In this document: piece after piece, positions 28,332 through 37,662 of the stretch
Position numbering within the stretch: position 1 is the first letter of the stretch
Layout of the letters: each line of letters begins with the position of its first letter
Source: Pempheris klunzingeri
Lineage: Eukaryota > Chordata > Actinopteri > Acropomatiformes > Pempheridae
Direction: 5' to 3'
Length of the DNA: 64,000 nucleotides
Assembly: GCF_042242105.1 (NCBI RefSeq)
Contig: NC_092032.1
Span: forward strand, 20,128,415 to 20,192,414
The notes under the pieces: generated by a model
What the model was told of the DNA's origin: nothing
The model's database searches: none
What the model saw: the letters and a program-made list of their open reading frames with translations, nothing else
Program-made: the position numbers and the translations under genes

Positions 28332-30377
28332 TCAGAGGAGGCCGAGGTGTTCACAGAGGAAGGGGTCGACCTCACACAGGAACTCAATCATCTGTGAACT
28401 AGCAGCTCCTCCTTTCTTCCTCACCGTGTCGAAGACAAAACGAGCTTTGTCTCTCAGGTTTGGGAACTCGTCCGCTGACTCCCTCTCAGGCTCGGCCAGC
28501 ACCGTTTTCTCAAACAGTTTGTCCAGCAGACTTTGGAGGACAGGTCCCGATATCCCATGGATGAAGCTGCTCCGTACCTCCATCAGCCTCTCGTCTGGAG
28601 GCAGATTCAGAGCGCTCGGCCCGCAGGACCTTTTTACTCCAGCGGACGAGAGGCAGACTCGTCTCTCCCAGACACTGCTGGAGCTGCTGGTGTCTCTCAG
28701 AAACAGTCTCATGTGCTTCATGACTGTTTCCCAGCTCACCTGGAATGAAGGGAAGTAGTTGTCATAGTTGTCAGAGTCAAATTCTGCCTCTGCTGGCTGC
28801 ACTAGGACGGAGTCGTCTCCAGGACCAGCGGTCAGTGTGTATTCCTGCTTTGGGTGCAGCTTGCAGTGTGGGGACGTCTCTATGTAGACCTCATCTCCAA
28901 CCAGCTTCCTCCTGGTGCGCAGCACGTCCCGGAGCACCACGTTCCTCGGCAGCATCAACACATTGAGCAGGGACTCTGGATCAGGATCGGCCGGGGGCCT
29001 GTAGAACAGCAGGACCAGCGCTCGGACCGGATCGGGTGGGCAGTCTTCGTCCTTGACGTTACCGAAAGCAGAAAACCCTGTGACGTTTATAACCACGTGA
29101 GTGTCTGTGATCTTATGAGGGGCGATGAACTCCACGCCGTCATCGTGCTCGTGAGCGACGGACAAGAAGCGCCATCCCCCCGTGGAGCGGATCTCACAGT
29201 GTGGGAGGTGAAGCTGACACACAGAGCGCTGCTCACATGTGATGTCAAACAGGGGTCCTGCAGGCTGCTTGTGATGTTGGGCCAGCAGCCTCCTGCTCCA
29301 AGGGACGGTCCTGTAGACCACGTCCCCCTCTGCCTCCATGTGGAACAGCAGGCCGGTCACGCTGCACTGGTACAGGCCTGGGCGGCAGCACTGGAACCTG
29401 TAGGCTTCCTCCTCTTCATCAGCGCTGATATCGGGGGTGAACTCCTCAAAGCTGCTTTCTAACAGCACGTCAGGTGAGCTGTTTGCTCGAGTGAAGCTCT
29501 TGTTCTCCGCAGAGGGGATGTGACTCAGCGAGGGCAGGCTGGGAGAACGAGGCAAACGGCCGGAGCCTCTTCCAGCCCAACCGGGACCTGAGGGGGAGCT
29601 CGGGGGGCCGGGACGGGCCGGCAGGGTGTTTGTGGCCGAGTAGTTCACAGCTGTAACAGGTGGCTCCACTTCCATGGGGACAACATCACCTCCTGCCTCA
29701 CGGTCAGGCTGCTCAGACAGCAGCTGGGAGACAACATGCACTGATGTGGAGGGAGACTGGAGACTGAGAGCAGAGGGCAGAGCTTTCCTTTTCACTCTGT
29801 CAGCCATGACAGAATGTGGTGCTTTTCTCTTTGGTCTGTTACCTGCTGAAGATGAGCAACAGGGCTTTCGCTCAAAGCCAATAGGGAGTGATGGCCTTGC
29901 TGCTGAACTGATTATCATCTGATCACTGAGTAGGTAATGCCTTCTCGGGGGGATAGGGGGATGGGCAGCATAGGAAACGTAATCATTACCGTCGTCGTGG
30001 TCGTCCTCCTCCTCGTCCTCCTCCTCGTCCTCCTCCTCCTCCTTTGTGTTTTCTTGTGGGACATCATCATCTTCACCTCCTGCCTCACGTTCAGACTCCT
30101 CAGATGCATCTGATGCTCCGCTTCCTTCAGTGCAGACGGCTGAGTTCTGCAGGACTGCAGACCTGTTCTGTGGACACGGAGGACTAAAAACCATTTGGGC
30201 TCTGGACGGAGAGGATATGATCATGGAAGAGGAAGACCTTCTGCCGATGTGGCTCCTGGAAGAGGAAGACCTTCTGCCGATGTGGATCCTGGACAGAGCT
30301 CTCCTGATCCATCTGGCTGCCCTGCTGAAACATGACGCTTCTCTTTCTGTTCCTTCGTCTTCCTCATCTGATGCCAT
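28332..30377 (-). CDS. FIIND-CARD protein, copy 5, 681 aa
   Basis: Shortest N-terminus in the array. After two 11-residue repeats it jumps straight to MIISSPSRAQMVFSPPCPQN, missing the segment that follows the repeats in copies 1-4. Middle segment of the DYVSYAAHPPIPPRRH type, as in copy 3. Cleavage site F435-S436, histidine H409. Changes in the CARD half: VCL for VRL and VLQSLL for VLKSLL. It is the most upstream gene of the array and has a different 5' exon from copies 1-4. Confidence 0.93.
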   Translation of the reverse strand: MASDEEDEGTEREASCFSRAARWIRRALSRIHIGRRSSSSRSHIGRRSSSSMIISSPSRAQMVFSPPCPQNRSAVLQNSAVCTEGSGASDASEESEREAGGEDDDVPQENTKEEEEDEEEDEEEDDHDDGNDYVSYAAHPPIPPRRHYLLSDQMIISSAARPSLPIGFERKPCCSSSAGNRPKRKAPHSVMADRVKRKALPSALSLQSPSTSVHVVSQLLSEQPDREAGGDVVPMEVEPPVTAVNYSATNTLPARPGPPSSPSGPGWAGRGSGRLPRSPSLPSLSHIPSAENKSFTRANSSPDVLLESSFEEFTPDISADEEEEAYRFQCCRPGLYQCSVTGLLFHMEAEGDVVYRTVPWSRRLLAQHHKQPAGPLFDITCEQRSVCQLHLPHCEIRSTGGWRFLSVAHEHDDGVEFIAPHKITDTHVVINVTGFSAFGNVKDEDCPPDPVRALVLLFYRPPADPDPESLLNVLMLPRNVVLRDVLRTRRKLVGDEVYIETSPHCKLHPKQEYTLTAGPGDDSVLVQPAEAEFDSDNYDNYFPSFQVSWETVMKHMRLFLRDTSSSSSVWERRVCLSSAGVKRSCGPSALNLPPDERLMEVRSSFIHGISGPVLQSLLDKLFEKTVLAEPERESADEFPNLRDKARFVFDTVRKKGGAASSQMIEFLCEVDPFLCEHLGLL

Positions 30378-31071
30378 TTTGCTCTGTTCAGCAGCGTCAC
30401 AGTCAGAGTCAGTGCAGCCCTCTGTGACTCACCTCTGTGTTTGTTGGACTATTACAAACTTCACTTCACTTTTTTTACGTTGCACAGAGTTTCTGAATAT
30501 GTTCAAACCCTCGTTTATTTGTCTCCTTTGTCTTTCTCCAGCTTCACACCCTGAAATACAATTACAAAAGTTAAAATCAGCCACATTGGCTATTTACAGG
30601 TACAAATAGCATCTGCCAAAGAACCTAAACTCCACTGAATGAAGCTCTGGTTCACAGTATGTGGAGCTGAATAACGTTAGAAGTGGAAAAGAAATCTAAA
30701 AACTACATCAACTCCTCCTGTGCTCCAGTGAGCCAACTAAAGATGATCCAGTGGATCCTCCACAGCCTTATTAACTCCCTCTTGATCGGTACTTTGGAAA
30801 CCTTTCATGACGATTGAATCAGCCACACAGATCTAAAATCACAAATGCCCTCAGAGACTTGTTCTTAGCCACCGGCACAGTTGTTGAGTTTGTCTGTGGC
30901 CTCCATTAGAAACCTTTGGTTGCTGTAAAGAACATCTTAAATATGAGATGGAAAATAAAACATAACTGATCTGCACAGTGCTCCAGGAGTCAGAGCTGTT
31001 ATTAGTCTGGATAAACTCAGTCATTCTCATTATTAACATTATTCCCACAAGCAGTTTTATTTCAGACTCAC

Positions 31072-31141
31072 CCAGCGAGCTGCTGCAGACGAGTTGAGTC
31101 TTCTTGTAATCCGGCCTTCTTCCTGTTGCCTGACTCTTCAT
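31072..31141 (-). CDS. 5' exon of copy 5 with a short reading frame
   Basis: ATG at 31141, 23 codons (MKSQATGRRPDYKKTQLVCS and on), ending in phase 1 before a consensus donor (GCTGG then gtgagtc). The exon 2 acceptor is at 30551 (exon from 30550). Spliced to that acceptor this frame does not enter the main FIIND-CARD frame, so here it is probably an upstream ORF and the main ATG at 30377 is used. An almost identical exon lies in inverted orientation at 52503-52572. Confidence 0.55.
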
Positions 31142-31829
31142 CTAGCATCTCGTCTGACAGGAATGTAGAAGGACGAGAGCAGATTCTGATCATTTCTGGA
31201 GATAGTTGTACTTTACTTGAGGCTTTTCTACTCATGCTGCTTTCTACCTCTACACCACTACACTTATTAGCCGATTAGTCAACTAGGCAGAAAAGTAAAT
31301 GATGTTCTGCTTTTCCCTTCAATGATTTTAATAATTTTTGTGTGTTTTTAACAGTGTTGAGCTTTGGACTGTTTGGACGTTGGGCTCTGGCTCATTGTGA
31401 CGCCATTTCTCCCCATTTTTATACCACCTTTCTGAAGAACACATTTAAGGAAAGACCAAGGAAGATACTGGCGAATGAGACCCTATTCACACTTTACTTT
31501 CTCTACAGTTTTTGCCTGCTGGATTTTCCTTAAAGAAACAAAAAGAGAGAATGAATTGCAGAAGCTTGAAGCAGTGCAGCATCCTTTTCCTTGAGAGGTG
31601 AACACCTCAGGAGCATCACATGTCCAACAGATGGAGATATTTCACCAGATATAGTTCAGTTCGCTGCTTGGCCGAGCCTGACGCTGGTGATGAAGCACCT
31701 GAAGGCACCAGTTTGGACTTCAGAGTCAAAACACAGCATGTAGATGAAGATCAGAAAGTTTACTAGACATGTTTGAACAGTGATGTTTTCCATTTACGCA
31801 TTCACAAAAGGCTCATACTCAAAACAACT

Positions 31830-32095
31830 GTTTTCCCTCCTGCCCTCAGGTAGACGGTACCACAGCCTGAGGGGCAAAACAGTTTTTAACCAACCGCCAT
31901 AAGACTTATAGAATACACTGTAGTAGTGCAATATCCCTTGTCCTTTATTTATTTTATTGTGTACTGTTTTAAAGCCCTATTTATCATCATCACTCACCCT
32001 GTGTTTTTATTCTGTGTTTTCTATTCATGCTGTGCATCAACATCTCGTTCTGTGATGTTAATTACTGAATGACAATAAAAACAAGTCTAAATCAT
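31830..32095 (+). mobile_element. 3' end of a non-LTR retrotransposon
   Basis: CAGGTAGACGGTACCACAGC and CTGAGGGGCAAAACAGTTTT, then a 3' end with AATGACAATAAAAACAAGTC. This is the usual 3' tail of degraded fish LINEs of the CR1/Rex1-like kind; exact family not assigned. The inverted partner is at 49680-49830. Confidence 0.6.
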
Positions 32096-32658
32096 TTTAC
32101 ATTGTGCCACATAGAAAAACAGTCATTTATTTATCTCCCAGCTATAAATGAGTGAGCAGAACATGAAACACAACGTTGTGTTGTCCTCCACACCTACATG
32201 AGCCGGATTAAAAAATGATTACTGCTTCAGGAAGAATCAGGGGTTCTTCTGGCTCAGATCTCTGATTGTCTGCTGCTCTACATCACAGACTCCCACCAAG
32301 CTGGACAGTAACCTCTGTATCCTGACAAGCCGAGGATAAAGATTGAAATCACTGAGTCCACAGAGACACTGGGTTTGTACAACAGCTGGGTTTTATTGGC
32401 ACATTTCTGTCAGCACATGATACAAAGGTTAAAGTGAGACCGAGGGAGCTCTTGCACCAATGAAGAGATACGTTAGTTATTTATGATCATGATTGGCAGC
32501 AATTTTAAACAAACATAATATGGTGCTGATTAAAAAGCAAAGTAAAAGTAGAACCAAAGTGGTGATCACATCCAGTTAAAGATACTTAATCATATCACTG
32601 TCTACAAAGTAACTTCCCAGCACTTTATTGATCTGGTCTAACACATAGAGTCTTCCTG

Positions 32659-34135
32659 CTATTTTGGTAGCATCTCTTTCACTGTTTGCATTAGATTCTC
32701 CACTTGACCTGGACGGGAGACACCGTTCTCAAAAACAACACACCTGTAGCCACATCTTTTAACTATCCCCTGGAGATCAGGCTGGCATTTGTGCAAAAAT
32801 TCATCCAAGCTCATGTTTTCACGCCGCAGATCGTCCCCACGAGTAAACAGGATGATTGTTTGCTCTCTAACATTTCTACCAAAAGCTTCCTCCAGCTTTT
32901 TCAGGATGTTTCTCTCACCGTCTGTAAACCTGCTAACATGCATCACAAGTAAGTACACAGACGGCTCGTTCTGACAGAGATCTATGCACCTTCTCACATG
33001 CTCCTTCTTAATCTGCTCATCAATCTCATCAAAGATGTCTGGAGTATCAATGACACGTACAAGTGTACTACCTGTCTCAGTTTCTGCTTCTTGGCACTCT
33101 GTGGTGACCTTATATGAAGCTGGTTTTGAATCGAACTGTTTCCTTCCCAGGATTGTGTTCCCACTTGCGCTCTTTCCAGTCCCGGCCATCCCCAGCAGGA
33201 CGAGGTTCAGTTTGGCCCCACTGTGCTTTCCTGCTTTGATGTAGAACAACAAGAACTTCACAATTGTCTGTTTCCATGAGTGTGTTTGTTAGTATTGAAA
33301 CACAGCCTACACAAAACTACCACACATTTATTTTGACGATTGACTGTCTGAGCTCTGACGCATCTTAAAACACAGGTCTTACTTTTCAAGCTCTTGTTGG
33401 GCTCAGTGGAGTTCTCTCCTCCATGTCTGCCACCTGAAGCCACCAGATACTGTGACATACCTGGACACATGTCTGACTCATGATGGTCAGCAGGTCTAAA
33501 ATGTAGAGGAAGAGTTAGTTGATCTGTACTGCAATTGTATGCAAACAATTAAAATGCAAAACAGTCTCTCCTTTCAACTTTACCTCTTGTTGGGCTGATA
33601 TCGCTCTTCAGCCAGCCTCCTCAGTTCGCTGAAGAACTGCTCCATGGTGTAGGACTTGGGGAAGGAATCTGTGTCTTCATAGTTGAGAGGCAGCAAAACT
33701 GTGAAGTCTTCTGTGGGTTTTCCAGTTGTTGTCTGAAGCTTTTCTATCTGCTCCCACACCTCCTGTACTGAAAGCCCATCCTCGACCACCAGCAAAGACA
33801 CGTCAGGGTTTGGATTCTCATCAAATACCTTTTTTATATCGCAATCTGTGTTCAGATCTGGTATGAATATGAACTTATATGTATCACTTTCATATATTTT
33901 TTTTTTTTTCTGGCCTCTTTTTTTGGATAAATCTTTGCCAAGGATGGTGGTTATCAGGGTTTTCTTCAAATTTTCTCCAGCTCCCAGGACAACAACTGAA
34001 ACCTTCTCATCTGTGAAAACAACAAACATAATATAATCTTTATGTGATAAATACAATTTAAAGGAGTCTTCCTGGTACAAAGACAGCATTAAAAAACAAT
34101 GAGAAATTATCATGGAACAACTTACTGCGAGACAT
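32659..34135 (-). CDS. GIMAP-like protein with two AIG1 domains, ~373 aa
   Basis: GTPase of the immune-associated (GIMAP/AIG1) family, which in vertebrates acts on membranes in lymphocyte survival and defence. Exons on the minus strand: 34135-34126, 34010-33584, 33495-33383 and 33230-32659; phases agree and total 1122 nt. The first domain (exon 2: EKVSVVVLGAGENLKKTLIT) has lost the P-loop GK[ST], so it is probably nucleotide-free. The second (exon 4) has an intact P-loop GMAGTGKS, a G3 of DTPD instead of DTPG, G4 TRGDD, and the family box (SVYLLVMHVSRFTDGE). A candidate AATAAA signal lies at 32392-32397 on the minus strand. Confidence 0.88.
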
Positions 34136-34323
34136 GTTTGGATCCAGTGCAGCAAAGTCCAGACGAGGTGTGTGGTATCTGTAGAAAGTGCTCTGTTTTA
34201 TATGGAGCTGTTATGTAAATGTTACGGGGCGTGTCAGCTGTGTAGCTGTCATATAACGTCTTCAACAAATGCCTTAAACGTTCCTCTTTGTCATCTTTGA
34301 AGAGACAACAGTGCTGAGAGGAG
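34136..34323. promoter_or_regulatory. Bidirectional promoter between two GIMAP genes
   Basis: Only 188 bp separate the start codons of two divergent GIMAP genes. A TTTTATATGG box lies near 34197. No interferon-response element matching consensus could be pointed out with confidence. Confidence 0.6.
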
Positions 34324-35138
34324 ATGGCAATCCCTGCTGGTAAGACTTTGCTTCTATCACAAAGTGCTCATCACTAAAGTATTTGTACACCAAGCCAATG
34401 ATATACTCTTTAACACAAGTTGTTTAATGTATTGCAGGTCCTGATTTGAGAATTGTGATGATTGGAAAAACTGGTGTGGGCAAAAGTGCTGTTGGAAACA
34501 CCATTCTGGGAGAGAAAAAATTCAAATCCCGTCCCAGTGCACAGTCAGTGACAGAGTCCTGTGAAAAACAAGTGGCACGCTGGGGTAACAGAGTGATTAG
34601 TGTGGTAGACACACCAGGGATCCTGGACACTGGGAAATCCGCAGAATTCATCAAAAGAGAAATCGTGAAATGTGTCAAAGTCTCATGTCCTGGTCCTCAT
34701 GTGTTCCTGCTCGTCATCCAAGTTGGTCGATTCACCCCTGAAGAGAAAAACTCTGTGGAAGCTCTGCAGAAGCTGTTTGGTCCAGAAGCGAACCAGTACA
34801 TGATCATGCTGTTTACCCGTGGTGATGAACTTGGAGACATGTCCATCCAACAGTATGTTCTTGAGAGCAGCCAAGACCTTCAACGAGTCATCCAAAGCTG
34901 TGGAAGCAGGTTCCACGTCTTTGACAACACCAGCAGTGACAGAAGTCAAGTAGTGGAGCTGGTCAAGAAGATCGACGACATGTTTGCTGCAAATGGGGGG
35001 AAACACTACACAGATGACATGTATAAAGAAGTGCAGCGAAAACAAAAGAAGACCAATGAAGATGAAGACCAATATGAATTCATCTCTGCACTGATACATC
35101 GAATCATGCTCTTTCATTATATTCTTGGAAGACAGTAA
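34324..35138 (+). CDS. GIMAP-like GTPase, 238 aa
   Basis: Two coding exons, 34324-34339 and 34438-35138, joined in phase to read [20 protein letters not shown]. Full AIG1 GTPase: P-loop [20 protein letters not shown] (G3), TRGDEL (G4), and the GIMAP conserved box [21 protein letters not shown] lysine/glutamate-rich stretch is followed by a hydrophobic end ([17 protein letters not shown]) that may serve as a membrane anchor. Both splice sites are consensus. Start chosen at the small 5' exon because the second exon continues its frame. Confidence 0.9.
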
Positions 35139-35985
35139 ATAACCACAATCATAACAGCAGCAACAGCTTCTCTCTGTACTCTGCACCTATATGTGGAAAT
35201 ATGGAATATATATATAAAAAAAAGCTTATTGATCAATGAGAAATGTTAGTTTTTAATGCATGATGTATATGAGATAATAGAGGCTCTGATGGGGTACAAA
35301 AGCTAATCATACGTTGATTTTATAATATGTAATTCATGGTGGTTTGGTATGTCAGAATTTAATCATATGCTGTTTGATGTTCCCTTATTGTTGTAACGTG
35401 TGTCTTGAAAAAGTTTTATTTTGGAAATCTAAAAAATCATGTTTCATGTTATTATAATATGAAGGGAGATTATACAACTGATTATTGTTATTACTGCTGA
35501 TATTATGTAAAGCACATTACCCACCTTATTCACAGCAGATGTGAATTACTGCAAATCTTTTCTGATTGCAAAGTATAGGGTCTAAGGGCAGAAGGAATCT
35601 AATGCTGCACACACTGTAAAACCCCTTGAGGTCGATTTGTGATATTGAGCTATATCAATAAAGTTGATTTGAAACATATGTGAATGTTTGACATATAACC
35701 CTGTTTCACTTTCGGCATCCTGGTGTAGCACAGACATGTAAGCACAAGAGGAAATACGTACTTTATAACAACACAACACATAAGCAGAGATGCCCTAAAG
35801 ACATTTAATGGCAGGACTTTACACTCATAACTACTCAGGCATGGATCAATTTATCTACTGAAAATGATGAACCATGTTCAGCATGGACATTATAGTTTGA
35901 CAGCACCAATCACACATAGTGTCCCTCATGTGTTCAAGTGAACAGCTTAGCTTCAGAGACAAACTGAGTGGATTTGCTCATAAGT
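35139..35985. other. Gene-free AT-rich stretch downstream of GIMAP
   Basis: No coding exon seen. A short SINE/LINE-like tail, TATTGAGCTATATCAATAAA, lies near 35641-35672; it resembles the GGGCTATACAAATAAA tail at 22545. Confidence 0.6.
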
Positions 35986-36335
35986 TTACATACGATGGCA
36001 TGATTTTGTGAACTATTGGCCATTTTCTGGAAAATATGACTTATCATGCAGAAAACTTTTCTTTTATTTAGAGATAGTGGTCAGGTGGAGCCATTTATTA
36101 TCACATAATTATGTGTGCCCTTTTAAAACCACAATAACTGAAATAATTCAAATGGCCCTGAATCAAAATGTTTGGCCTGATAATATTCACACAGGTTGAC
36201 ACACACATAAGACATAAGACAAAAAGGTAGTTGAACTTTATAAATCAGGAAAAGGATATAAAAAGATATTCAAAGATTTGAAATTGCCAATTAGTAGTGT
36301 TCAAACTCTGATTTTGTTTTTACAGATATTAACGT
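35985..36335 (+). pseudogene. Tc1/mariner transposon relic
   Basis: It begins with AAGTTTACATACGATGG, like Tc1-type fish elements. At 36215-36330 it encodes DKKVVELYKSGKGYKKI..DL and KLPISSVQTLI, the helix-turn-helix start of Tc1 transposase. Only the N-terminal part remains. Confidence 0.75.
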
Positions 36336-36803
36336 TATGACTTCGTCTGCCTTTAGGTACAAAACAAACCAACGCAGCGTCCCATATTCTGATAATGGTC
36401 TTCAGATTCAAAGAGAAATGGGCAAAAAACATGTAGACTATTTAACTGAATTCACTTTTTACTAAATTCTTGAACAACAATTGCATCACTTACTGTGGAG
36501 AAAACAGCTGAACAACATACTTGGACATCAGATAAACAGCAAAGGTATTTTGTTGTATTAAAACTTTTGCTCTGTGGAATGAGGAGGGACAAGATGACGG
36601 GTGCAGATGGCTCCTTGTAGTGATCTTTGCCTGCTCCTCCCCCGGCACCTTCCCCAGCTCTAGCCATGGGCAAGGATGTCATGTTCATGTTACTAAATGC
36701 ACGCTCCTTTAACAACAAGGCCCTACTGATCAATGACTTAATTACTGACAGAAACATTGATATACTCTGCTTAACTGAGACCTGGCAGAACAAACATGAC
36801 TTC

Positions 36804-37412
36804 TGTCCGAAAGCCTATTTGCGTCTCATCATGTGAACCGCACGTGAACAGTGGATGCAGCACGCTGCCTAGTTGTTCATGCTTGGGGATGATAGCAGAC
36901 ACGGAGAACTATCATTCCCAGTTAATGTGTGCGTTTATGGACAACAAGTAAGTTTATTGCTACTGTTACATGTTCCATATTATTATCAAGATCTTAAGTT
37001 TATGTGTATTAACTTGAGGTATTTTCCTGTGTTCCTGTGCATGACTAATTAGTACTTTTCAATGCTGTGTTGGCCTGTTCATAACCTGAGTGTAATTAGA
37101 GATAGGCTCTCTTTGTGTTTTATATATATATAACTGTGCATGCATGCTGTGCATTTACTGTTCTTTGGGTTTACTGCACTATTTACATATTTAATGTGTT
37201 TATAGGTACAGTAATGTTATTGTTTTACATCTGTATTACGAATTTGTTGCTTATTTTATACAACTATCATACTCATTGTATTATTTATTTTTCTCTTTTT
37301 GTTTCTGTTTAGACGACAAACACACAAACAAATAAAGCTGATAAAAGGATTCTCTGGCCGGAATCTGTCCTTAGTGTTCGCATCCCTAACCGAACCCTGT
37401 CCATATTTTACA
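36804..37412. mobile_element. Solo LTR inside L2 endonuclease
   Basis: 609-bp fossil LTR, TG...CA ends, flanked by the 5-bp duplication ACTTC (36799-36803 and 37413-37417). It has an AATAAAG signal near its 3' side and no internal region. Two other L2 copies in this window retain the empty site. Family (ERV-like or other) not assigned. Confidence 0.82.
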
Positions 37413-37662
37413 ACTTCATCACTTTGAACCAAGCCACCCCCCCAGGCTATGCTTATCTGCAGAGGCTTCGCTCTGTGGGTCGTGGTGGTGGCCTAGCGGT
37501 TATCTATCGAGCCGACATCATGATTAAAGAAATCATAATACCTCCTGCCACCTCATTCGAGTGCCTGGCTTTCACTCTGGCTGGGTCTTCTCAGAGCCAC
37601 GTCATCCTCATATACCGCCCACCCAAAGTCTCCAACTCCACTGACTTCCTGTCTCAGCTGTC

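Larger units (their letters stand above)
30430..32095 (-). repeat. Left arm of a large inverted duplication
   Basis: The 5' flank of copy 5. Its reverse complement recurs at ~49680-50160 and ~50790-53160, with the same 5' exon, intron, acceptor and LINE-like tail. Differences are scattered, and the right arm carries ~1.5 kb of extra repeats. Confidence 0.85.

Noticed and set aside
31342-31533. 63-residue frame upstream of copy 5
   Set aside because: Not conserved as a frame in the inverted copy near 50130; no domain.
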